64,000 nucleotides of DNA, taken from Falseniella ignava CCUG 37419 (GTDB lineage: Bacteria > Bacillota > Bacilli > Lactobacillales > Aerococcaceae). Positions 8,235 through 15,774 of the stretch are shown one piece after another. A program made the position numbers and the translations under genes. The notes under the pieces were generated by a model. The model was not told the DNA's origin, made no database searches, and saw only the letters and a list, made by a program, of their open reading frames with translations. The stretch covers positions 723,979 to 787,978 of the forward strand of contig NZ_JH932301.1 of the NCBI RefSeq assembly GCF_000301055.1, in the 5' to 3' direction. Position 1 is the first letter of the stretch. Each line of letters begins with the position of its first letter.

Positions 8235-8444
8235 TTAAAAAAATAATCTGTCAATCGTTAATGATGGGTCAGCTTGCTTGAATATATTTAGCAAAATGAT
8301 TTTTTCCTTGTCATTAAATGGTCTTCTGCCTAATTCTTTAGGATTGTATTGCTGTTTTGTCATACCTAATACATCAGCTACATCTTCTTGTGTTAGATTC
8401 ATCATATTACGATAACCTTTGACTAAATTTAGTGATTCTTTCAT
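8235..8444 (-). CDS. Cro-like XRE-family regulator
   Basis: 69 residues with a single HTH_XRE domain: YRNMMNLTQEDVADVLGM is helix 1 plus the turn, and TKQQYNPKELGRRPF is the recognition region. It is the first gene of the minus-strand operon, divergent from the CI-like repressor, in the position of str in SaPIs or cro in temperate phages. ATG 8444 follows GGAAGGAG. Confidence 0.75.
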   Translation of the reverse strand: MKESLNLVKGYRNMMNLTQEDVADVLGMTKQQYNPKELGRRPFNDKEKIILLNIFKQADPSLTIDRLFF

Positions 8445-8480
8445 AAAACAACTCCTTCCGATTTACTTTTGCATACTTAA

Positions 8481-8509
8481 ATATTACCTTATTTTTAATA
8501 CTGTGTCAA
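8481..8509 (-). promoter_or_regulatory. early promoter of the satellite operon
   Basis: On the minus strand, TTGACA (8509-8504), a 17-base spacer, then TAATAT (8486-8481). This is the strongest promoter in the switch region and drives the cro-like gene. Similar sequences ATACTTAAATATTAC (8473-8487) and ATACTTATATTTACT (8509-8523) flank it and may be repressor operators. Confidence 0.7.
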
Positions 8510-8517
8510 TACTTATA

Positions 8518-8546
8518 TTTACTTTTTCTTTTTAAAATGATATTAT
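8518..8546 (+). promoter_or_regulatory. promoter of the CI-like repressor
   Basis: TTTACT (8518-8523), 17-base spacer, TATTAT (8541-8546), then the ribosome-binding site AAGGGGGGGTG. It starts within 10 bases of the opposing early promoter, as in a lysogeny switch. Confidence 0.6.
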
Positions 8547-8569
8547 TAAGTTAAAGGGGGGGTGAATTA

Positions 8570-9166
8570 ATGAATCTTAAACAATTAGGAAAGAAAATTG
8601 AATCAATTAGGATAAATAAAGGACTCACGATGGAAGAGTTTGGTAAGCTATTCAATACAAGTAAAGGAACAGTCAACAACTGGGAGAAAGGCAGAAATTC
8701 ACCCAATAAGACTAATTTAAAAGCCATCGCGGACTTGGCGGGAATTACGGTTAATGAGTTATTAGGCGTTGAAAGATATGATAAGCAAGAAATAATAGAT
8801 GCTATTCATGATGATGATACAATGGAACTTATTATTAAAGCAAAAACCATAGGGGAAGATGAACCTGAATATATAAAAAAAATTAATGAACAAGCATTAG
8901 ATAATATCATTAATGCAATAGAGTCATCTAGAATACATTTTCAAAATTATGAAATAATATCTATGTATATAGATGTTTGTAAAGGGGCAAAAGTTTATGA
9001 CTTGGTCACCCTTTGCAATTATCTGATAGATTTGCGGGATAAAAGAATTCGTTATATGGAAATGTTCAAGGATACCGATTTTATTGCACCGATGTATGCT
9101 AGTGAGATTAGTAGGTTAAATGGATATATAGATTCGATAAAAAGACAACTAGAATCAGAAAAATAA
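8570..9166 (+). CDS. CI/Stl-like XRE-family repressor
   Basis: 198 residues. An N-terminal HTH_XRE domain occupies residues about 5-65 (KGLTMEEFGKLFNTSKGTVNNWE, ending in ITVNELLG). The remainder is helical and has no visible LexA-type Ser/Lys peptidase motif, so induction by RecA cleavage is not suggested. SaPI Stl repressors likewise lack self-cleavage and are lifted by helper-phage proteins; whether that applies here is inference. The gene is divergent from the cro-like gene and precedes the integrase. Confidence 0.75.
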   Translation: MNLKQLGKKIESIRINKGLTMEEFGKLFNTSKGTVNNWEKGRNSPNKTNLKAIADLAGITVNELLGVERYDKQEIIDAIHDDDTMELIIKAKTIGEDEPEYIKKINEQALDNIINAIESSRIHFQNYEIISMYIDVCKGAKVYDLVTLCNYLIDLRDKRIRYMEMFKDTDFIAPMYASEISRLNGYIDSIKRQLESEK

Positions 9167-9268
9167 CGCGTTCGTACGTATTATGAATTATGTGACACAC
9201 AATACAATCTATCTGATTGGCTTTCTTTTTTATTGCTTTGGTGGGGCGGTAGAAAGGAAGATGCCACG

Positions 9269-10429
9269 ATGGCAAAGTATAAACAGTATCAGAACAAAAA
9301 CGGTGATGTCCTATGGCAAGTTAGGGGATATCTGGGCGTTGATGCGCTAACGGGCAAGGAGAAAACAATTTCTCGTCAAGGCTTCAAGACAAAAAAAGAA
9401 GCCCGTCAAGCTTACAATAAAGCGGTGACGGACTTTGAAAATGGCTCTTTTAAAGCCAAAAATAAAAGAATTACCCTAACTGAATTATACCACGAATGGC
9501 TAGATAACGTCTACAAAGATTCGGTGAAAGAATCAACACTAAACAAGACAAAACAGTATTTTAGATTACATATATTGCCCGCATTCGGTGATATGTATGT
9601 GGATAAGATAACGGCGAACATCGTTCAAAAGCAAATAAACAAATGGCACAAAGAATTCAAACAATGGAAGATGCTCTACAATTACTTAATTCGCTTATTA
9701 GATTATGCCGTGATTCATGGCTATATGAAAGAAAACATCAAGCCTAAATTATCGATTCGTAAGAACAAAATAAAATACGATACTGAACACGATGGCATAA
9801 AGTATTACAGTAGAAGCCAATTAAAAAGGCTATTAGACTATATCAAGTCCACGAACAACACAAGATGGTATTGTTATTTTAGGGTACTGGCCTTTACTGG
9901 AATGCGAAAAGGTGAGGCGCTCGCTCTTACATGGAATGATGTCAACTTTCAAGATGGCACAATCAACATCGATAAGACAATCACTTTAGGTGACAAAAAT
10001 AGGGTGATGGTTAATTCTACTAAAACAGAAGCGGGCATTAGAACGATCTCAATTGATAAGGTCACGCTTAAGATTTTAGATGAATGGAAGAAAGAACAAG
10101 CTGTTGAAATGCTAAAATACGGATTCAATACCATCAAGCCTAATCAATTAATCTTTAGCAAGTATTCCACTAATGAACCTTTGAATCTATCAGCCCCGTA
10201 TAATCGACTGCTTAATTACACAAAAAATTGCAATTTGCCTATGATACCAATCCACGGCTTTAGGCATACACATTGTTCATTGCTATTCGATGCGGGGGTA
10301 AGTATTAAAGATGTGATGAATCGGTTAGGGCATTCAGATATTCAAACGACAATGAATATCTATGCGCACGTAACAGATGAACAAGAAAAAGAATCGGCGG
10401 AAATGTTCGCGCGTTTTGTCGGTTTTTAA
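9269..10429 (+). CDS. int: tyrosine-type integrase of the ssrA element
   Basis: 386 residues. The N-terminus (1-60) is an AP2-like arm-binding domain (WQVRGYLGVDALTGK, GFKTKKEARQAY). A SAM-like core-binding domain follows (70-160), then the catalytic domain: Arg in TGMRKGEAL, His-x-x-Arg in HGFRHTHCS, His in LGHSDIQTT and Tyr in NIYAH. ATG 9269 has AAAGGAAG eight bases upstream; the earlier TTG 9233 has no site. Arm-type repeats at 10435-10458 directly follow the stop. It recombines at the tmRNA 3' end. Confidence 0.93.
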   Translation: MAKYKQYQNKNGDVLWQVRGYLGVDALTGKEKTISRQGFKTKKEARQAYNKAVTDFENGSFKAKNKRITLTELYHEWLDNVYKDSVKESTLNKTKQYFRLHILPAFGDMYVDKITANIVQKQINKWHKEFKQWKMLYNYLIRLLDYAVIHGYMKENIKPKLSIRKNKIKYDTEHDGIKYYSRSQLKRLLDYIKSTNNTRWYCYFRVLAFTGMRKGEALALTWNDVNFQDGTINIDKTITLGDKNRVMVNSTKTEAGIRTISIDKVTLKILDEWKKEQAVEMLKYGFNTIKPNQLIFSKYSTNEPLNLSAPYNRLLNYTKNCNLPMIPIHGFRHTHCSLLFDAGVSIKDVMNRLGHSDIQTTMNIYAHVTDEQEKESAEMFARFVGF

Positions 10430-10434
10430 GTAAA

Positions 10435-10458
10435 CCTTGTAACTTTCCTTGTAACTTT
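10435..10458 (+). repeat. right integrase arm-type direct repeats
   Basis: Two tandem copies of CCTTGTAACTTT, identical to 842-865 and in the same orientation. They lie five bases after the integrase stop codon. Confidence 0.7.
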
Positions 10459-10512
10459 GGTAAAACAAGGCATTTAATAGGACGGAAACGTTGATATATC
10501 AAGTTTCTTCAG

Positions 10513-10560
10513 GGACAGGAGTTCGATTCTCCTCGCCTCCATAATACACTATATATTGAT
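10513..10560 (+). repeat. attR, 48-bp direct repeat
   Basis: Perfect copy of 712-759, including a 29-base tmRNA 3' remnant. Confidence 0.93.
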
Positions 10561-10656
10561 CTTAATACATTTCATTTAAGGTTGATATGACAGTGTTTTT
10601 CAGAAAGGAAACTTCAGTCAATTTCAAAAAAGTCATGTAAAAAATCATGTAATTTT
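10561..10656 (+). repeat. left-arm remnant of a second, related element
   Basis: Immediately outside attR the sequence resembles the element's own left arm (760-865): TTTCATTTA, TTGATATGACA, GTGTTTTTCAGAAA, AACTTCA and TCAATTTCAAAAAA are shared. Where the element has two CCTTGTAACTTT repeats, this copy has two 12-base units TCATGTAAAAAA and TCATGTAATTTT (10633-10656). It looks like the left end of another element with different integrase arm specificity. Confidence 0.65.
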
Positions 10657-10675
10657 CAAGGATAAAAGGTTTATT

Positions 10676-10750
10676 GTCAAATAGGGTTGATATAATATTT
10701 TTTTGGAATTAAGCTACTTTTTGTAGCTTAGTTCTTTTTTTGTGTTTCCC
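10676..10750 (+). repeat. 75-bp intergenic repeat, copy 1, with hairpin and T-tract
   Basis: It contains a TATAAT-like box, a 7-bp hairpin AAGCTAC-ttttt-GTAGCTT (10711-10729) and a T run, then TGTGTTTC. A second copy is at 11568-11643 with about 80 percent identity by eye. The hairpin plus T run could act as a terminator. Confidence 0.65.
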
Positions 10751-10751
10751 T

Positions 10752-11081
10752 ATTGATGAAATAGACTATAAAGCATTACATATCTTCTACGAACAAGATG
10801 GAAAGGTAAAACTATTGACGAATGACTATGCAAGACGATAATCGTGTTTAAGTAGAGCGTATCTTAATGATTGATTACGGTAGTGGCTTAAGTGAAAAAA
10901 CATTAAATAATGCGATTAAATTGATTCGAAAAAAGTTTGATGCAGATAAAATTTATTTAAAAACGCAATATCATGCGAATGATTATTATAAACGCGAAGG
11001 TTTACTGAGCAATCAGAGGGATTTATGCAAAGAGATATTGCTTATGTTGAAATGGAGTTAGAACTTCAACCTATATTCTAG
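10752..11081 (+). pseudogene. decayed ElaA-type GNAT acetyltransferase
   Basis: The frame starting at 10752 reads IDEIDYKALHIFYEQDG, then hits a stop. Another frame from about 10867 reads IYLKTQYHANDYYKREG. A third, after a shift near 11010, reads GFTEQSEGFMQRDIAYVEM and ends at TAG 11079. Joined, these match the order of ElaA-like GNAT proteins (EVD.ID..H, then Y....FGF...E....DGI.H). The N-terminal part is missing and there are at least one stop and two frame changes. The open 64-codon frame inside it is a remnant, not a gene. Confidence 0.6.
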
Positions 11082-11125
11082 TATAATGAATACGATGAAA
11101 ATATAAACTAGAGGATGTAGAGTAG

Positions 11126-11518
11126 ATGGAACAATTTTTTATCTTTAGTGAGCACACGCTAGCACCACTTGTTATTCATATGTTGGAATTGATTGGAATC
11201 TTTCTGATTGCAATGGGATCATTGCGGGCGTTTTGGCGCCTTCTTTGTTCGGGATTTAATTTCTCAGATCGCAGCACTCAAATTATGTTAGGTGAATCAT
11301 TGGCGATGGCTTTAGAGTTCAAATTGGGTGCCGAAATAATTAAGTCGGTAATCGTACGTGACTTGTCCGAATTAATTATTTTAGGATTTGTTGTCGTATT
11401 GCGAATTGTCCTGACATTTGTGATACATTGGGAATTGAAACAAATGGATGAAGATAATTATCATGACACGATCGCTGAGGAGCAGCAAAATGCGGCAGCC
11501 TTCAAAGAGAAAATATAA
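11126..11518 (+). CDS. DUF1622 family membrane protein
   Basis: 130 residues with three predicted membrane segments (about 12-38, 60-80 and 85-110) and a charged C-terminus. The central ERxxLGESLAMALEFKLGAEI-type segment (here LGESLAMALEFKLGAEII) is typical of DUF1622. The function of the family is unknown. It stands alone between two copies of the 75-bp repeat and two pseudogenes, but its own frame is intact. Confidence 0.75.
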   Translation: MEQFFIFSEHTLAPLVIHMLELIGIFLIAMGSLRAFWRLLCSGFNFSDRSTQIMLGESLAMALEFKLGAEIIKSVIVRDLSELIILGFVVVLRIVLTFVIHWELKQMDEDNYHDTIAEEQQNAAAFKEKI

Positions 11519-11567
11519 AAAATAACCTTACTAAATTGGTTTGGTTAAACCAAAATAGCGGGTCTTT

Positions 11568-11643
11568 GTCAAAAAGGTTTGATAAAATACTTTATGGGAA
11601 TTAAGCTACCTTTTGTAGCTTAGTTCTTTTTTTGTGTTTCTCT
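11568..11643 (+). repeat. 75-bp intergenic repeat, copy 2
   Basis: Second copy of 10676-10750; hairpin AAGCTAC-cttttt-GTAGCTT at 11603-11621 followed by a T run. It can serve as a terminator for the DUF1622 gene. Confidence 0.65.
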
Positions 11644-11644
11644 G

Positions 11645-12050
11645 AAATATACAGTCAAGATATTAAAGGAATTCGGTTTATCGAGGGAAAGAATTTCTGG
11701 ATTTTCAGCTATAGCTATCGCAAAACTTAATCGTCCTTGTTGTCCACTCAATAATTTGGACATATGTAAGTTGATTAAATTATGTAGCTGTGTAATATTA
11801 ACTAATTTGTCAAAAGATTTGAGTTGAGGATAATAAGAACGGGATAAAATAATTTTTTGTGCACTTTCAAATTTTTAAGCACAAATATTATTTTGCAACA
11901 TAATTCCTGTCTTCTCTTTGACTTCTTGATGAGAGATTTAAGCCCTAAAGAACGTGACTTTACCATGATTAGTAGTAATTAAATGCTTCATAATACTAAC
12001 TAAAGTTGATTTTTCAAGCTATTTTCCCCTGCCTTTAATCCTATTATATA
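11645..12050 (-). pseudogene. decayed ABC-transporter ATP-binding protein
   Basis: On the minus strand, fragments follow ABC-ATPase order: a broken Walker A (GEN..KSTLV, about 12040-12000), then an ABC signature KLLSGQQGRLSFAIAIAENP (about 11757-11697) and a Walker B remnant EILSLDKPNSF (about 11700-11665). Stops and frame changes lie between them and the Walker A glycines are lost. It resembles ABC-2/drug-export ATPases. The permease partner is absent. Confidence 0.65.
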
Positions 12051-12237
12051 AAAAGTTACAGAATCATTAGTGATTTTTTTGTAAATATGTATGGCAATTA
12101 TCATTGAATCCTATGAAATATAATTACTCGAAGAACATATAAATTCTCTAATGGTTCACGCCACTAAAAACGTTTTCTATGATATTATGAATAAAATAGC
12201 AAATTATATATTTATTTAACAAATAGGACGGTAAATT

Positions 12238-15200
12238 ATGGAAATAAAAAAGTCTCAGGCAAAAGAAGAGATAAAAAAATTAAGACAATTAAAAAATCGA
12301 ATCAATGATCAAATAAATAAAGAAATATCTTCTGATATTATTAAAAATATTAGCGCGTCATTGGACCAAACGTTACAGCAACGGGTGGATGAATTACCAA
12401 AGTCTATCTTAAATAAATTAGTTATTAATATAGGCGAAAAGGATGAAGTTCAAAAGGCTGAGTTAAAGAATTCGATTAAACCTTATTCCTTTCCTTATTT
12501 GAACAGCGAGACTCCCAGCTCAGAGGAAATAGAATTGCTCAATGAATATGTTAATCAATCGAATGTCAAAAAGAAGTATCAAGATCTGAAGAATAAAACA
12601 CATAAAGATTTAGAAGAATTCAATCAAGCTTTAGAAGATATTATTCGCTTAGATAAAAATTTCTTTTTTAAATTATTTCAAAGCAAATCGGATAAATACT
12701 ACTTAAGAGATGCACAGCGTATTGCAAATGAAAAAATGATTATTGTTCAAAATATCGAAGAAAAAATGAGTCAATATGAGCGTATGACCTCTTCTAATCA
12801 TAATTTTATTACTGATTATCGGGAGAATTTTGGGACTTTTCAAGATATTATTGCGAGGATTCTAGATTATAATCCATTAATGATCGATGAATTATGGGGG
12901 CGTTTGTCTGATCTAACTTTGTATTATGTTGAGCAAATTGAGAAAAAAGATCTAAAATCGGTCGAACAACATATTGTTAATAATTGGCTAAATGTTGTTG
13001 ATGAAAAATCTACTGAAAATTTTGATGTTATTTCGATTGATGCGATATCAAGGCGAATTCATAATTCAGAGATGATCACCTATTTAAAAGATAAGGGAAT
13101 TAAAACCTTAGGGGATGTGCGAAATTGGCAAGGAATCATTCCGTCTGAATTTGGTGATGATAAAAATATGCAGCAGGTAGTTGATGCTGTTAATGGCTTT
13201 TATCTGGATAGAGCAAAACAATATTATCCAAAATTCAATTTAAGGGAACTGGGCGGTAACGAAAAAGAGTTACTATTATGGTTATATATTTATAGACGAT
13301 ACACTCCTAAAGAAAAAGAGCTAATCAGTAAATTATCCAAACATTCTCATTTGCTAAGTCAATTGAGTAAAATCTTATCAGAGCCCGTTATCAATATCTA
13401 TCAATATAACCTTTTAAGTGATAAAGATAAGGAATATGTTGGCCAGAAGTACCATCTTTTTTTAGATGAACTCGCAGATTTTATTGAAAAATATAATAAA
13501 ATTTCAATTCCTAAATCCAGCAGTGTAACTACAGATCAAGTATTGTCTGACTTTGAAGAAAATAGTGCGTCATATTATTCATTATTCGAGAAGAGTACAG
13601 GAGCTGGATCAGGCGACAATGTAAATGATCTACCAACTTATATTATTGACGAAGTGAATTGCTTTGAACTAAATGAGACTGAGTTAAAAGCAACATTAAG
13701 ACCATATCAAACCTTTGGCACCAAATATATTTTGACCTATACGAAGACGTTACTTGGAGATGAGATGGGTTTAGGTAAGACAATTCAAGCAATTGCTGCA
13801 ATGAATCATCTCTATCAGGGAGGATCAAAACACTCGATGGTCCTATGTCCTTTAAGTGTGTTACCGAATTGGTCCCATGAAATACGACAATGGTCATCAC
13901 TTCCAGTACATATATATCGTGGATACAGTCGCGAAAGAGAATTGGAAAATTGGCTCGTTAAGGGAGGTGTTCTCTTAACGAACTTTGAGCAAACTAAACA
14001 TTTATTAAAGCGTTCAAGACTTCAAAAAATTGATTGCTTAGTTGTTGATGAAGCCCATAATTTAAAAAATCCTAAGGCTCAAAGAACAAGAGATGTTGAA
14101 AAATTAAGTGAGTATTGCGAATTTATCTTACTTATGACAGGTACCCCGATTGAGAACCGTTTAGATGAAATGAAACACTTGTTGAATATGTTAAATGAAC
14201 CAGTGATATCACGCATTAATTCTAAAAATATTGAAAATAATCCTGAATATTTTAAAGAAATTATCGCACCGGTTTATTTACGACGCAAACGCCTAGATGT
14301 ACTTAACGAACTTCCTGAGATTGAACACATTCAAAAATGGAGTGAATTCCATGAAATTGAAAGAGACTATTATAATAAGGCCTTAGAAGAAGGGTTGGCT
14401 GGTCTAAATAAAATGAGGAGAGCTGGTTATCAAGGAAGAACAAAAAAAGAGTCGCCAAAAATAAAACAGTTGTTGGAAATATGTGAAGAAGCGGCGCAAA
14501 ATGATGATAAAATAATTATTTTTTCTTTTTTCAAACTTGTTTTAGACATTTTAGAACCACTCCTTAAAAATCGAGTTGTAGGTAGAATACAAGGAGGTGT
14601 CCCGCCTAAACAGCGGCAAAAATACATAGATAAGTTAGGAAGTGCTCCTAGTGGTTCTATTCTTCTTGCTCAAATAGATTCTGGTGGAACAGGATTAAAT
14701 ATCCAGGCTGCAAATATTGTAATATTATGTGAGCCGCAGTGGAAACCATCTACTATTAATCAAGCTGTGAGTCGTGTATATCGAATGGGACAAACAAAAA
14801 ATGTCCAAGTATTCCATATGTTATCTGAAGAAAGTTTGGATGAAACGATACTGGAAATGTTAGACTATAAACAATCAATATTCAATACATATGCTGATGA
14901 ATCGTTTGTCGCTGAAAGCTTTGAAGCTAAAGAAAATGAAGTAAATGAAAAGGTGCTGGGTAATCAGATTATAAAACGTGAGCGAGAACGATTAGATCGT
15001 CACAAAAAAGACTTAAAATCTAAGAACATCTCGAATGAAAAGGTAAATAGTCAATCTAAGTCGATATTTACCCCTATCCCGAATCGTGAAAGAAAGACGA
15101 TTAAACCCAAACGAATTATAAGTTATGATGAGGTTGATTACTTGCTTAGACCACGAGGACAAGACTTGAGAAAGTATGTGGCGGTTGATGTGGAGACAAC

Positions 15201-15681
15201 AGGACGTTATTTAACTGATGAAATTATTGAAGTGTCTGCTGTAAAATTTGTTGATGGCTATCCTAAAGAATCGTTTAATCAATTGGTAAAACCATCCGAA
15301 TTAATTCCGGCTGAAGCAACTGAAATAAATAATATAACAAATGAAATGGTGAGAAATGCGCCAAAAATTTCAGAAGTAGTCAAACTTTTTGATGAGTTTA
15401 TCGGGGATTGGCCGATTGTAGGACATAATTTAAGATTTGACTTAAGATTTCTTTATCGAGGTGGGTCACAAATTCTCCGAACACCGCGTAATTATTATTG
15501 CACGCATATGATAGGTAAAGATCGAATCGATCGTGGCCAAGTTGAGAATTATAAGTTGGTAACGTTATGTGGTTATTTTGGTATACAGCTTAATCGAGCC
15601 CATCGAGCCTCGACTGATGCTGTTGCAACAGGAAAATTACTTTATGCGCTTTTTGCCAGCCAAAAAGATAGATATTGGTAA
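12238..15681 (+). CDS. SNF2-family helicase fused to a DEDDh exonuclease
   Basis: 1147 residues. Residues 1-480 are unrecognised, mostly helical, with coiled-coil-like stretches near 1-40 and 110-190. A SNF2 ATPase follows: Walker A GDEMGLGKT (507-515), DEAH box (604-607), TGTPIENR, then helicase C-terminal motifs SGGTGLNIQ (815-823) and QAVSRVYRMGQ (842-852). After a basic linker, residues 980-1140 form a DnaQ-like exonuclease with all five acidic/His positions: D984 and E986 in VDVETTG, D1068 in GHNLRFDLRF, H1122 and D1127 in HRASTDAVAT. The order suggests translocation on duplex DNA coupled to 3'-5' degradation. Base composition is more AT-rich than downstream core genes and the gene stands alone between pseudogenes and dacA, consistent with transfer. 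A defence role is inference; repair is the alternative. Confidence 0.88.
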   Translation: MEIKKSQAKEEIKKLRQLKNRINDQINKEISSDIIKNISASLDQTLQQRVDELPKSILNKLVINIGEKDEVQKAELKNSIKPYSFPYLNSETPSSEEIELLNEYVNQSNVKKKYQDLKNKTHKDLEEFNQALEDIIRLDKNFFFKLFQSKSDKYYLRDAQRIANEKMIIVQNIEEKMSQYERMTSSNHNFITDYRENFGTFQDIIARILDYNPLMIDELWGRLSDLTLYYVEQIEKKDLKSVEQHIVNNWLNVVDEKSTENFDVISIDAISRRIHNSEMITYLKDKGIKTLGDVRNWQGIIPSEFGDDKNMQQVVDAVNGFYLDRAKQYYPKFNLRELGGNEKELLLWLYIYRRYTPKEKELISKLSKHSHLLSQLSKILSEPVINIYQYNLLSDKDKEYVGQKYHLFLDELADFIEKYNKISIPKSSSVTTDQVLSDFEENSASYYSLFEKSTGAGSGDNVNDLPTYIIDEVNCFELNETELKATLRPYQTFGTKYILTYTKTLLGDEMGLGKTIQAIAAMNHLYQGGSKHSMVLCPLSVLPNWSHEIRQWSSLPVHIYRGYSRERELENWLVKGGVLLTNFEQTKHLLKRSRLQKIDCLVVDEAHNLKNPKAQRTRDVEKLSEYCEFILLMTGTPIENRLDEMKHLLNMLNEPVISRINSKNIENNPEYFKEIIAPVYLRRKRLDVLNELPEIEHIQKWSEFHEIERDYYNKALEEGLAGLNKMRRAGYQGRTKKESPKIKQLLEICEEAAQNDDKIIIFSFFKLVLDILEPLLKNRVVGRIQGGVPPKQRQKYIDKLGSAPSGSILLAQIDSGGTGLNIQAANIVILCEPQWKPSTINQAVSRVYRMGQTKNVQVFHMLSEESLDETILEMLDYKQSIFNTYADESFVAESFEAKENEVNEKVLGNQIIKRERERLDRHKKDLKSKNISNEKVNSQSKSIFTPIPNRERKTIKPKRIISYDEVDYLLRPRGQDLRKYVAVDVETTGRYLTDEIIEVSAVKFVDGYPKESFNQLVKPSELIPAEATEINNITNEMVRNAPKISEVVKLFDEFIGDWPIVGHNLRFDLRFLYRGGSQILRTPRNYYCTHMIGKDRIDRGQVENYKLVTLCGYFGIQLNRAHRASTDAVATGKLLYALFASQKDRYW

Positions 15682-15707
15682 ACAGACTAATTAATTAAGT
15701 TAATGAA

Positions 15708-15752
15708 ATGCCCCTCGAAAGTTAGAGTTAAAACTAACTTTCGGGGGGCATA
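15708..15752. terminator. bidirectional terminator between the SNF2 gene and dacA
   Basis: A stem of about 18 bp, ATGCCCCtCGAAAGTTAG against CTAACTTTCGGGGGGCAT, separates the two convergent genes. Confidence 0.8.
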
Positions 15753-15774
15753 TCAAACATTGATACGGTTGCTC

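Larger units (their letters stand above)
712..10560. mobile_element. integrated phage-satellite-like element (PICI/SaPI type) at ssrA
   Basis: The element is bounded by a 48-bp perfect direct repeat that includes the tmRNA 3' end (712-759 and 10513-10560). It carries a tyrosine integrase and CI-like repressor on the plus strand at the right end, and a divergent minus-strand operon of cro-like, unknown, excisionase-like, unknown, primase-helicase and three small genes. A repeat-flanked AT-rich region follows the primase gene. This is the SaPI layout int-stl / str-xis-pri-rep-ori in mirror image. No capsid, tail, portal, terminase, lysis or conjugation gene was seen, so a satellite fits better than a prophage or ICE. 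An IS1202-like element sits inside it. Confidence 0.85.

Noticed and set aside
10867-11061. 64-codon plus-strand frame as a separate small gene
   Set aside because: Its residues and those of neighbouring frames line up with one ElaA-like GNAT protein, so it is a fragment of a pseudogene.
15682-15774. A third att copy after the SNF2 gene that would mark the end of an older element
   Set aside because: I searched for TTCGATTCTCCTCGCC and near forms downstream of 15681 and found none; only a bidirectional terminator is present.
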